A stretch of 64,000 nt of DNA from CAWDNM01 sp964521195 (GTDB lineage Bacteria; Actinomycetota; Coriobacteriia; Anaerosomatales; JAAXUF01), in assembly GCA_964521195.1 (NCBI GenBank), contig CAZFRE010000002.1, positions 186,001 to 250,000 on the forward strand. The letters run 5' to 3'. Below the pieces are notes generated by a model. The model saw nothing but the letters and a program-made list of their open reading frames with translations, was not told the DNA's origin and made no database searches. Every line of letters starts with the position of its first letter. Position 1 is the first letter of the stretch. The position numbers and the translations under genes are program-made. Below, piece by piece: positions 7,992-15,781 of the stretch.

Positions 7992-9038
7992 TCAGGCGCG
8001 CGCGGGGGCGGCCGGCGCGGCGGCTGTCGTCGTGGCCGGATGCGGCGCGGGTGTCTCGGAAGGGGCGGGACCGAACACGCGGTCCGTGGCCTTCACGTAC
8101 CATGCGGCGCCCTGCACCTGCACGATGTAGGCGAGTGCGAGCACGAGCGCCGCCTCCGGGCCGAACTGCGCGACCGCGATGCCGAGCGCGATCGAGAGGT
8201 TGCGCATGACCGTGCCGTACACGACCGCGATCGCGTCGCCGCGTGGGAGCAGGCTTCTGCCGAGCACCGTCGAGAGTACGAAGTTGATGGCGTAGAAGAG
8301 CACGAGCGGCACCGCGATGGTGAGGATCAGGCCGGGATTGCCGACGATCATCTTCGCCTTGAGGCCCACGGCGACGAACACGATGAGCAACACGCCGATC
8401 GACGAGATGCCGGGCAGCACGGGCACGATGCTGCGCTTGAACGAGTCCTCACCCTTGGCGCGTACGTACAGCACGCGTGTGAGCACGCCGGCAACCATCG
8501 GGACGACGACCACCAGCAGGATGGTCTGCAGCACCTCGGCCATATTCACGGGGACGACTTTGCCGGCGAGAACCGACAGGTACACCGGTGCGAGCAGCGA
8601 CGCCGCGATCAGGCCGATGACCGTCATCTTCACGGCTGCCGCGACGTTGCCCTTCGCGAATCCGGTCCACGAGATCGTCATCCCGCTTGTGGGGAAGAGG
8701 CCGGCGAGCACCATGCCCACGTACAGGCCGGGCTGGTTGTGGAAGAACAGCAACGCCATACCCCACGCGATCGCGGGAAGCGCGATGAAGTCGAGCGCCA
8801 TCGCGAGGCTGACGGCCTTGCTGTCCTTGAGGTTGAACGCCTGGGCCGGCCGGAAGTTCACGAGCATCGGGTAGACCATGAGCATCGTGAGCGGCAACAC
8901 GGCCGACTTGAGACCGGAGAGGTCGAAGAAGTAGCCGGCGGCCAGTCCCGCGAGCATCGCCGTGGGAATGAGAACAACGAGGTGCTTGGAGAGCTTCGCA
9001 AGCGCACCAGCGAAGGGGTGGCTGTCGTGAGCGGTCAT
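7992..9038 (-). CDS. BASS-superfamily permease (ACR3/bile acid:sodium symporter-like)
   Basis: The 348-residue protein has about ten hydrophobic segments and the BASS/ACR3 fold, including GLFPTSGMTISWTGFAKGN and a C-terminal repeat with VMRNLSIALGIAV. It resembles arsenite exporters of the ACR3 type, but the cysteine usually found in the PCT-like motif is absent (here PTS), so arsenite transport should not be assumed. The C-terminal 30 residues are a Pro/Ala-rich tail. The ATG at 9038 is preferred over an upstream GTG because of a GGAG nine bases upstream. It interrupts the ornithine cluster in the opposite orientation, and a perfect 18-bp palindrome of CsoR-type lies about 97 bases upstream. 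The substrate could be an organic anion or amino-acid product, or a metalloid; this is open. Confidence 0.75.
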   Translation of the reverse strand: MTAHDSHPFAGALAKLSKHLVVLIPTAMLAGLAAGYFFDLSGLKSAVLPLTMLMVYPMLVNFRPAQAFNLKDSKAVSLAMALDFIALPAIAWGMALLFFHNQPGLYVGMVLAGLFPTSGMTISWTGFAKGNVAAAVKMTVIGLIAASLLAPVYLSVLAGKVVPVNMAEVLQTILLVVVVPMVAGVLTRVLYVRAKGEDSFKRSIVPVLPGISSIGVLLIVFVAVGLKAKMIVGNPGLILTIAVPLVLFYAINFVLSTVLGRSLLPRGDAIAVVYGTVMRNLSIALGIAVAQFGPEAALVLALAYIVQVQGAAWYVKATDRVFGPAPSETPAPHPATTTAAAPAAPARA

Positions 9039-9134
9039 GCGGGTCAACTCCGTTCGGGATGTGCTGCCAAGTGCGGGGCGGCGTTGGCGCCGGTCGATGC
9101 CCGCGGGCAAGGGCGGGCGTGGTGGCGCTTGGGT

Positions 9135-9152
9135 GATACCCCATGGGGTATC
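9135..9152. promoter_or_regulatory. Perfect 18-bp palindrome, CsoR/CstR-type operator candidate
   Basis: The sequence GATACCCCATGGGGTATC is an exact palindrome. TACCCC-N2-4-GGGGTA sites are typical of the CsoR/RcnR/CstR family of metal or persulfide sensors. It lies between the divergent BASS permease and oraS, nearer the permease. No CsoR-family gene is in this window. Confidence 0.6.
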
Positions 9153-9205
9153 CTACGCCGCGCCGCGAGGCGACGCAAGAGGGGCGCTCGCGACCTGCGG
9201 CGCTC

Positions 9206-9233
9206 TTGCTTCGAGGAAGGCGGACGCTATGCT
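9206..9233 (+). promoter_or_regulatory. Candidate promoter for oraS-oraE operon
   Basis: TTGCTT and TATGCT are spaced by 16 bases and lie about 55 bases before the oraS start codon. A short palindrome GCTGA-N5-TCAGC begins in the -10 region and runs to 9245. This is inference from consensus matching only. Confidence 0.4.
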
Positions 9234-9287
9234 GAGTGCATCAGCAGACGCGCATTCTGTATACATGCCGACGAGGAGGCCTGACTG

Positions 9288-9656
9288 ATGGTCCGCGAGG
9301 ACACGTTCGAGCACGCGCACCAGTACCTCATGGGACTCACCGATGAGGAGCTGAAGATGCGCTTCTGGCATCTCACGCAAGAGATCGTCGATCCGCTTGT
9401 CGAGCTTGCGCGCACGCACACATCACCATCCGTTGAGCGGTCGGTTCTGATGCGTATGGGAATCGACACGCCCACCTGCGTGGCGGTCGTCTCGGAGGTC
9501 GAGACGCGAGGGTTGCTGGGCCATGGGGCGGGGCATGTGGTGCTTGTGGTGATGCAGGCGCTCGAGTTGGACGCGCTCGCTGCGGCGAAGCTGCTTGCGG
9601 ACGGCGATGCCGGCGCGTGGGCTGTCGTCGACGAGAAGTGGGGGGCCGCCCGATGA
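9288..9656 (+). CDS. oraS: D-ornithine 4,5-aminomutase, small (alpha) subunit
   Basis: The 122-residue protein matches OraS in size (about 121 residues in C. sticklandii) and in its EEELKMRFW-like N-terminus and ERSVLMRMGID motif. OraS is required for activity of the OraE catalytic subunit, which converts D-ornithine to 2,4-diaminopentanoate using adenosylcobalamin and PLP. The ATG is preceded by GAGGAGG. Its TGA overlaps the ATG of oraE by four bases. First gene of a four-gene block oraS-oraE-reactivase-orr. Confidence 0.9.
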   Translation: MVREDTFEHAHQYLMGLTDEELKMRFWHLTQEIVDPLVELARTHTSPSVERSVLMRMGIDTPTCVAVVSEVETRGLLGHGAGHVVLVVMQALELDALAAAKLLADGDAGAWAVVDEKWGAAR

Positions 9657-11863
9657 GCGAGACGCTGCCGCCCCTCAAGCCGAACGAGAAGCTCGACGTC
9701 GCTGCGCTGCTCGACGGGCTGGCGACCTATCATCCGCGCCGCAAGGGCTGGACGTGGCGTAAGCAGGTCACCGACCAGAGACTCTACGAGTTCTGCTACC
9801 GCGAGACCTCTGAGGGGCTGGCGAACTCGATCCCGCTGCCAGCCGCGCACTACTTCGACAACATCGACCCGCAGCCGGACTGCGTCGTGACCACGGAGAT
9901 CGCCTCGGGGCGCCCCGAAGACGATGTGCGCCGCATGCGCATGGCCGCCTGGCACGGGGCCGACCACATGATGGTCATCCGAACCGCCGGGCAGTCGCAC
10001 ATCGACGGGCTGCTCGAGGGGACGCCCGAGGGTGTGGGCGGCATTGCCGTCACCCGCAAACAGTGCCGCCTCACGCGCCGGGCGCTCGATCTCATCGAAG
10101 ACGAGGTCGGCCGGCCCATCAACTACCACAGCTACGTGAGCGGCGTCGCCGGTCCCGAGATCGCCGTCATGTTTGCCGAGGAGGGCGTCAACGGCGCCCA
10201 CCAGGACCCGCAGTACAACGTGCTGTACCGCAACATCAACATGTACCGCTCGTTCGTCGATGCGGCGGTCGCCAAGCGCATCATGCGTTCGGTGCGCATG
10301 CTGCAGATCGACGGCGCGCACAACGCGAACGCGACCGCCGTGCGCGCGTGGAAGGTCATGCCCGAGCTGCTCGTGCAGCACGCGATCAACTGCGCCTTCT
10401 CGGTGGCTGTGGGCATGCCCAAGGAAGACATCGCGCTCTCGACGGTGCCGCCCGATGCCGCACCGGCGCCGTGCATGCGCATGGACCTGCCCTACGCGGT
10501 GGCGCTCAGGGACCTGTTCGGCGAGTACAAGATGCGCGCGCAGCAAAACACCCGCTACATGGAGTCCGACGCGCGCGACGCGACGGTGTCGCATGTGATG
10601 AACCTCGTGATCTCGCGGTTGACGAGCGCCGACATCCAGTCGACCATCACGCCCGACGAGGGTCGCAACGTACCGTGGCACTACAACAACATCGCGGCGG
10701 TCGACACCGCCAAGCAGTCGCTGCTCGGCATGGACGGCATGCGCGAGATGGTGAAGCTCGACCGCGAGAACCCGGAGCTGCGTAACCGCATCCGCGAGCT
10801 CAAGGAGCGCGCTGTGCTCTTTCTCGAGGCGATGCTCGCCGACGGCGGCTACTTCGCCGGCGTCGAGGAGGCGTACTTCGTCGACTCGGGCGAGTATCCC
10901 GAGACGCACGACGACGGCATCCGACGAACCGCCGACGGCGGCTTGGGTGTGGGCACGATCGTGCCGCGGGCCGACGACTACCTCGCGCCGGTCTGCCACC
11001 ACTTCGGCGACAACCACCTGCCGCGCAGTGTCGAGAAGCCGTGCCACGCGATCGGCGGCTGCACGCTGTGCGATCCCGAGAAGATCCCGTTCATCGACGA
11101 GCTCGACCCGGAAGACAACGCCGATGTGCGGCTTGCGCAGACTGCAGAACTGCGCGAGAAGGGACTCATCAAACCCGAGGTCGAGTGGGCTGGCGACGGC
11201 TATGTGGCCGTCACGATGTTTCTCCCTGCCGGCGAGCGCCACGCCGAGGCCGCCGCGCTCGAGCTCGGCCGCGCGATGAACCTCACCGACGTCGAGGTCA
11301 TCCACAAGGCGGTCATGCACCCGGCCGAGGGCACGCTGGTCGAGATCAAGGGCGTGCTCGACGTCGCGATCGACCCGGCGGATCTCGTGATCTGCGAGCC
11401 GGTGCCGCCGCTGTCCGACGAGGAGATCCGCGAGTTCGTCGCGAGCAAGAACCTGCGCTGCGTCGCCGCGACCGTGGGGCAGGATGAGCACTCGGTGGGC
11501 ATGCTCGAGATTGTCGACATCAAGCACGGCGGCCTCGAGAAGTGGGGGTTCTCGGCGACGTATCTGGGCACGTCGGTGCCGGTCGAGAAGGTACTCGACG
11601 CCGCCATCGAGCACGCCGCGCAGATCGTGCTCATCTCCACGATCATCACGCATGGCGACATGCACCGCACCAACATGGAGAAGCTCGCCGACCTCGCCGC
11701 CGAGAAGGGCGTGCGCGACAAGCTGCTGCTCATCGCGGGCGGTACGCAGGTCACCGACGAGCAGGCGAAGGCGTGGGGCATGGATGCCGGGTTCGGGCGG
11801 CGGACCAAGGGCATCGACGTGGCGAGCTTCATCGTGAAGACGATGCGCGAGCGGGGCATTTAG
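9653..11863 (+). CDS. oraE: D-ornithine 4,5-aminomutase, large (beta) catalytic subunit
   Basis: The 736-residue protein (about 739 in C. sticklandii) has an N-terminal TIM-barrel region (about 1-560) and a C-terminal Rossmann cobalamin domain (about 590-736). The base-off cobalamin motif DxHxxG is present as DEHSVG, with the cobalt ligand H613. Eleven residues on, K624 in VDIKHGG corresponds in spacing to the PLP lysine K629 relative to H618 of the clostridial enzyme. It catalyses the 1,2-amino shift of D-ornithine. The ATG overlaps the oraS stop (ATGA), and the reactivase gene begins one base after its stop. No frameshift or missing key residue is seen, so the enzyme should be active given a cobalamin supply. 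Confidence 0.95.
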   Translation: MSETLPPLKPNEKLDVAALLDGLATYHPRRKGWTWRKQVTDQRLYEFCYRETSEGLANSIPLPAAHYFDNIDPQPDCVVTTEIASGRPEDDVRRMRMAAWHGADHMMVIRTAGQSHIDGLLEGTPEGVGGIAVTRKQCRLTRRALDLIEDEVGRPINYHSYVSGVAGPEIAVMFAEEGVNGAHQDPQYNVLYRNINMYRSFVDAAVAKRIMRSVRMLQIDGAHNANATAVRAWKVMPELLVQHAINCAFSVAVGMPKEDIALSTVPPDAAPAPCMRMDLPYAVALRDLFGEYKMRAQQNTRYMESDARDATVSHVMNLVISRLTSADIQSTITPDEGRNVPWHYNNIAAVDTAKQSLLGMDGMREMVKLDRENPELRNRIRELKERAVLFLEAMLADGGYFAGVEEAYFVDSGEYPETHDDGIRRTADGGLGVGTIVPRADDYLAPVCHHFGDNHLPRSVEKPCHAIGGCTLCDPEKIPFIDELDPEDNADVRLAQTAELREKGLIKPEVEWAGDGYVAVTMFLPAGERHAEAAALELGRAMNLTDVEVIHKAVMHPAEGTLVEIKGVLDVAIDPADLVICEPVPPLSDEEIREFVASKNLRCVAATVGQDEHSVGMLEIVDIKHGGLEKWGFSATYLGTSVPVEKVLDAAIEHAAQIVLISTIITHGDMHRTNMEKLADLAAEKGVRDKLLLIAGGTQVTDEQAKAWGMDAGFGRRTKGIDVASFIVKTMRERGI

Positions 11864-11864
11864 C

Positions 11865-13244
11865 GTGCCCGATGCCGCCGAGACCCCGAGGCGCATCGAC
11901 GCGCTCGTCGCCGAGATCGGCTCGACGACGACGGTGGTCAGCGCGTTTCACGGGTTGCTCGGCGATGGCGAGCCGCGGCTGCTCGGGCAGGGGTTCGCGC
12001 CCACGAGCGTGCTCGCGGGAGACGTGGGCGTGGGCGTGAGCGCCGCGCGCGCGATGCTCGAGGAGGCGCTCGGACCGCTTGGGCCGGGCGTGACGCTTGC
12101 GACCTCCTCGGCGGCAGGCGGCCTGCGCATGACCGTGCACGGGCTGACGCAGAAGATGACGGCGATGGCTGCCCGAGAAGCCGCACTGGGCGCGGGCGGT
12201 GTCGTTGAGCACACAACGGCGGGCCGCTTGCGCGACGCCGATCTCGCGCACATCGATGAGGTGCGGCCCGGACTCATGCTGCTCGCGGGCGGCGTCGAGG
12301 GCGGCGATGTCGAGACGGTGCTCTTCAACGCGGAGCGCTTCGCACAGCTCGCGGTGCGCCCGATCGTCGTGTACGCGGGCAACTCGCTCGTCGCGCCGGA
12401 AGCGCGCGAGGTGCTCGAGCGCTCGGGCTTCCGGGTTCGTGTCACAGCCAACGTCTACCCTGGTATCGATGAACTGAACATCCTCCCCGCGCGTGCCGCG
12501 ATACACGACGCGTTCGAGGAGCACATAACGCATGCGCCGGGCATGGAGCGCATCGGCGAGTTCGTGAGCGGGCGCATCCTGCCCACGCCGGGCGCGGTCC
12601 TGCTCGCCGCAGAGCTCCTGGCCGAGGCGGTCGGTGACCTCGCGGTCGTCGACGTGGGCGGCGCCACCACGGACGTGCATTCGGTCACGGACGGCAGTCC
12701 AGAGATTGCCGCGATCGCGACCGAGCCGGAGCCGCACGCCAAGCGCACTGTCGAGGGCGACCTCGGGACCTTCGTCTCGGCCGCTCACGTCGCCGCGTTG
12801 CTCCCCGAGCGCGAGCGCCCGGCGGTGCTGCCGCCCGCGATCCCGACGTCGCCGATGGAGCTCGACGCCGCGGCGCTGTTGGCGCGCGTGTGCGCCGTGA
12901 CGGGTGTGGCGCGCCACGCCGGCGAGCTCCTGCAACTCTACACGCCGCGCGGGCGGCAGACCGTGGCGCGCGGCCGCGACCTGACCGCGTGCCGCCTGCT
13001 CATCGGCACTGGCGGCGCGCTCGTGAGGCTGCCCGGCGGCGAGGAGGCCCTCGCGGCCACGCGCGCCGGCGCGGCCGCCGGCCCCGCCGGCCCGGGCCTC
13101 GCCGGCGATCGCCTGCTACCGCCTGCCGACGCGAGCTGCGTGCTCGACCGCGACTACGTCTTCGCCGCGTGCGGAGCGCTCTCCACGCACTTCCCGCCCG
13201 AGCCCGTGATCGCGCTCATGCGCGCGAGCTGCGGCATAGTCTAG
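11865..13244 (+). CDS. GlmL/MutL-family ATPase, probable aminomutase reactivase
   Basis: The 459-residue protein is an ASKHA-fold ATPase of the GlmL/MutL group found beside adenosylcobalamin mutases. Nucleotide-binding signatures are VAEIGSTTTVVSAF at the N-terminus, VVDVGGATTDVHS (~residue 262) and LLIGTGGALVRL (~380). By family knowledge it exchanges damaged cobalamin in the mutase, here OraSE. The start is a GTG one base after the oraE TAG with no strong Shine-Dalgarno sequence, so translation probably depends on coupling to oraE. orr follows 15 bases downstream. Confidence 0.85.
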   Translation: MPDAAETPRRIDALVAEIGSTTTVVSAFHGLLGDGEPRLLGQGFAPTSVLAGDVGVGVSAARAMLEEALGPLGPGVTLATSSAAGGLRMTVHGLTQKMTAMAAREAALGAGGVVEHTTAGRLRDADLAHIDEVRPGLMLLAGGVEGGDVETVLFNAERFAQLAVRPIVVYAGNSLVAPEAREVLERSGFRVRVTANVYPGIDELNILPARAAIHDAFEEHITHAPGMERIGEFVSGRILPTPGAVLLAAELLAEAVGDLAVVDVGGATTDVHSVTDGSPEIAAIATEPEPHAKRTVEGDLGTFVSAAHVAALLPERERPAVLPPAIPTSPMELDAAALLARVCAVTGVARHAGELLQLYTPRGRQTVARGRDLTACRLLIGTGGALVRLPGGEEALAATRAGAAAGPAGPGLAGDRLLPPADASCVLDRDYVFAACGALSTHFPPEPVIALMRASCGIV

Positions 13245-13259
13245 GAAGGCCGGCCAGCC

Positions 13260-14327
13260 ATGCTCGACGTCGCCACCCTCACGATCGACCTCGGCAAGAT
13301 CGAGGAGAACGCCCGTCTCGTGGTCGACGCGCTGCCTGGTGCGCAGGTCGTCGGCATCACCAAAGTCACCTGCGGGTCGCCTGAGGTCGCGCGTGCGATG
13401 CTCGCGGGCGGCGTCACCGCGATCGGGGAGTCCCGCATCGAGAACATCGCGCACATGCGTCAGGCCGGCGTGCCCGGCCCGTTCTGGCTCGTGCGATCGC
13501 CGACTCCCGGCATCGCAGAGGAGACCGTCGCGCAGGCCGATGTGGCACTCGTGAGCGAATACGATGTCGCGGCCGCGCTCGACGCGGTCGCCGGTCGCGC
13601 GGGCGTGCGGTTCGGCGTTGTCGCGATGGTGGACGTAGGCGACCTGCGCGAGGGCATGATGCCCGAAACGCTCCCCGCGTTCCTCGAGCGCATGGCGAGT
13701 CTGGAGCACGTCGACGTCGAGGGCATCGGCATCAGCCTCACCTGCTACGGCGCGATCATCCCCACCGCCGACAACCTCGGCCAACTGGTCAGACTCGCCG
13801 AGGAGGCCGAGCGCATCACCGGACATAGCATGCTCGTGTCCGGCGGTATGTCGACCACGCTCGACGCGCTGATCGCGGGCGCGATGCCGTCGCGCGTCGA
13901 CAACCTACGGGTGGGCGAGGCGATCGTGCTGGGCGTGAGCCCCGCGACCCGCGAGCCGATCCTGGGCCTGCACACCGATGCGCTGGTCCTCTCGGCGCCG
14001 GTCATCGAATGCCAAGTCAAGCCGAGCAAGCCCATCGGCATCAGCGCGCAAGACGCCTTCGGCAACCGGCCCGTGTTCGAGGACCGCGGTATGCGCCGCC
14101 GCGCGATCTGTGCGATCGGCCGCCAGGACGTCGTGCCGGAGCAGATGCGGCCGGTCGACGAGCGCATCCGGATCCTCGGCGCCTCGAGCGACCACCTCAT
14201 CATCGACGTCGATGACCTTCCCGAGCCGCCCTCCATCGGCGAGGCGATCGAGTTCGTCCCGGGCTACTCGGCGACTCTGGCGCTCTTCACGTCGCCGTAC
14301 GTGCGCAAGGAGTACCTGGGGCGCTAG
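13260..14327 (+). CDS. orr: Ornithine racemase (alanine racemase family, PLP)
   Basis: The 355-residue protein has an alanine-racemase-type N-terminal TIM barrel with the PLP lysine K35 in GITKVTCGS, and lacks a long C-terminal extension. In ornithine fermenters Orr interconverts L- and D-ornithine so that OraSE gets its D-substrate. The family also contains general amino-acid racemases; the ornithine call comes from its place at the end of the oraSE block. The ATG follows a GGAAGG-type ribosome site. A hairpin follows the stop and probably ends the operon. Confidence 0.85.
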   Translation: MLDVATLTIDLGKIEENARLVVDALPGAQVVGITKVTCGSPEVARAMLAGGVTAIGESRIENIAHMRQAGVPGPFWLVRSPTPGIAEETVAQADVALVSEYDVAAALDAVAGRAGVRFGVVAMVDVGDLREGMMPETLPAFLERMASLEHVDVEGIGISLTCYGAIIPTADNLGQLVRLAEEAERITGHSMLVSGGMSTTLDALIAGAMPSRVDNLRVGEAIVLGVSPATREPILGLHTDALVLSAPVIECQVKPSKPIGISAQDAFGNRPVFEDRGMRRRAICAIGRQDVVPEQMRPVDERIRILGASSDHLIIDVDDLPEPPSIGEAIEFVPGYSATLALFTSPYVRKEYLGR

Positions 14328-14344
14328 GCCGCGAGCCGCGCGCT

Positions 14345-14382
14345 GGCACCGGCCGCCGGGTGGACGGCCGACGGCCGGTGCC
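14345..14382. terminator. Hairpin at end of ornithine operon
   Basis: A 10-bp GC stem, GGCACCGGCC pairing with GGCCGGTGCC, has an 18-base loop and sits between the convergent orr and the small gene at 14390-14641. No T-run is seen, as is common in such genomes. Confidence 0.55.
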
Positions 14383-14389
14383 GGATGCG

Positions 14390-14641
14390 TCAGCCGAGCG
14401 TCGGTGCGCTCGTGAGCTGCCGAGAAGGGCGGTACATCTTCGCCGAGAAGCCCGCGTTGCGCAGCGTGCGGAGTATCTGGCGCACGTTGGCGACGCTCTC
14501 GTCGTAGAGCACCGAGACCAGGTTGAGCGAGCGGATGGAGGCGACGTCTTTGACGCCGTCGACGAAGCGCACGAGCATCTCGGCGAGCGCTGCCTCGTAG
14601 TCGTCGCGAAGACCGTCTATCAGGATGTGGACAGCTTGCAT
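14390..14641 (-). CDS. Small protein with ferredoxin-like (HMA-like) fold, no metal site
   Basis: The 83-residue soluble protein reads like a beta-alpha-beta-beta-alpha-beta unit: VHILIDG, a helix, VKDVASIRSLNLVSVLYDES, then a helix and AGFSAKMYRP. This resembles heavy-metal-associated domains, but the CxxC metal motif is missing, so metal binding is unlikely. The ATG is preceded by GAGGAGG at five bases, so it is certainly translated. It is convergent with orr. Its function is not recognised. Confidence 0.6.
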   Translation of the reverse strand: MQAVHILIDGLRDDYEAALAEMLVRFVDGVKDVASIRSLNLVSVLYDESVANVRQILRTLRNAGFSAKMYRPSRQLTSAPTLG

Positions 14642-14701
14642 GGCTGCCTCCTCGGGTTCGGCGCGGCGATGATGCCGCGCGGCTGCGTACAGGGCGAGTG
14701 A

Positions 14702-15238
14702 CTAGCCCTGAAGCGGCTGACCTCGGGTTCTCGAGGCCCTCGAGGCGACGCGCAGGATCTCATCGGCGGGATCGGCGTCGGAATGGGGCGAGACGGCCAC
14801 CGGCGAGAACGCAGGTCCCGTGGCGGCGTGGGCGATCTTCTCGGCGGTGGGTGCAGAGCCGGCGGCGTGCTTGGGCTGGGTGACCAGTCGGGCCGAGGCT
14901 GACCGGGGCGCCGGCGGGTGCGGGGGGACGAGCGGCGGCAGCGGGACCGAGTGCGCAACGGTCTCGGCAGCCCGGTTGGGGAGGGGTGGGCCCGCCGGGC
15001 AGAAAGCGCCGCCGACAACGCTCCAGGCAAGGGAGAGACAGAGCGCGCTGCCGACGAGGCTTCCCATCGCGACAGCGAAGGGCCGCCGCGTGGATGATGT
15101 GCCTGTCGTGCGCTGAGCCACCGTCTCGTCCCCCGTCACTCGTCGGAAGTGCCTGTCGACATCTCTGACGATGAGCGAGAGTTGTGCAGATTCTATGGCG
15201 AGCGCGGTGCGAATCCTGTGAAGTGAGTGAGGAGACAC
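14702..15238 (-). CDS. Hypothetical single-pass membrane protein with Pro/Ala-rich tail
   Basis: The frame encodes about 178 residues: a hydrophilic N-terminus (IRTALAIESAQLSLIVRDVDRHF...), one membrane segment (FAVAMGSLVGSALCLSLAWSVVGG), and a Pro/Ala-rich C-terminal region likely outside the cell. Codon usage favours G/C in third positions, supporting coding. No clear ribosome site marks the start; the GTG at 15238, five bases after the thioesterase stop, is chosen on spacing, and later starts are possible. I do not recognise a family. Confidence 0.45.
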   Translation of the reverse strand: MSPHSLHRIRTALAIESAQLSLIVRDVDRHFRRVTGDETVAQRTTGTSSTRRPFAVAMGSLVGSALCLSLAWSVVGGAFCPAGPPLPNRAAETVAHSVPLPPLVPPHPPAPRSASARLVTQPKHAAGSAPTAEKIAHAATGPAFSPVAVSPHSDADPADEILRVASRASRTRGQPLQG

Positions 15239-15243
15239 GCCCG

Positions 15244-15759
15244 CTAGCTGCGGGAAGACACCGCAAGGCTCACGCTCGACGGGTGCTCGCGGGGGTCGGC
15301 GAACCACTCCGCGTCGAAGTCCCTGTCGACGATGTCCTCGATCGGCATCTTCATGTACTTGCCGCTCGCCTCGACGGCAACGGTGCCGTCGGCCAGCACG
15401 ATCTCACCTGTCCCCTCGAAGAGCCGGCGCGAGTCTCGCGTGATGCGCGCGACCGCACGCACCTCCTCATCGAGCGGGACCGGCTTGCGGAACCGCACGT
15501 TGAGTTCGACCGTCACGCCCCACACGTCTGGGTCCGCGATGCTGATCGCGCGGCCGATCGTCTCGTCGAGCAAGGTCGACGCGATCCCGCCATGAAGGCG
15601 CCCCGGATAGCCCTGATGGTGCTCGGCCGGCACGAACGCGCCGAGCAACTCCCCCGTGTCGAGCTCGAGGAAGCGCGCGTGCAACCCGAAGCCGTTCTCG
15701 GCGCCGCACACCACGCACATGCGGCTGATGTTCTGGACCCCGGTGACGTCATGACTCAT
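15244..15759 (-). CDS. PaaI-like hotdog-fold thioesterase
   Basis: The 171-residue protein has the hotdog thioesterase signature YPGRLHGGIASTLLDETIGRA (glycine-rich turn after HGG, then the central helix). A Cys pair (MCVVCGAENGFGLH) at the N-terminus is typical of one branch of this group. Members hydrolyse acyl-CoA thioesters. The ATG has CGGAG six bases upstream. The downstream hypothetical membrane protein starts five bases after it and may be co-transcribed. The substrate is unknown. Confidence 0.8.
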   Translation of the reverse strand: MSHDVTGVQNISRMCVVCGAENGFGLHARFLELDTGELLGAFVPAEHHQGYPGRLHGGIASTLLDETIGRAISIADPDVWGVTVELNVRFRKPVPLDEEVRAVARITRDSRRLFEGTGEIVLADGTVAVEASGKYMKMPIEDIVDRDFDAEWFADPREHPSSVSLAVSSRS

Positions 15760-15781
15760 CGATGTGCTCCGTTCCGGACGG

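Noticed and set aside
7992..9038. Naming the permease an arsenite exporter (acr3)
   Set aside because: The conserved cysteine region of ACR3 reads PTS here, and no arsR or arsC lies nearby.
9160..9287. Possible cobalamin riboswitch before oraS
   Set aside because: The region lacks a B12-box-like conserved element and the multi-stem core; only a promoter-like pair and a short palindrome are visible.
9227..11896. Very long open frame antisense to oraE
   Set aside because: It is His/Arg/Val-rich with no domain, and mirrors the high-GC codon pattern of oraE. Many such antisense frames occur here and all were discarded.
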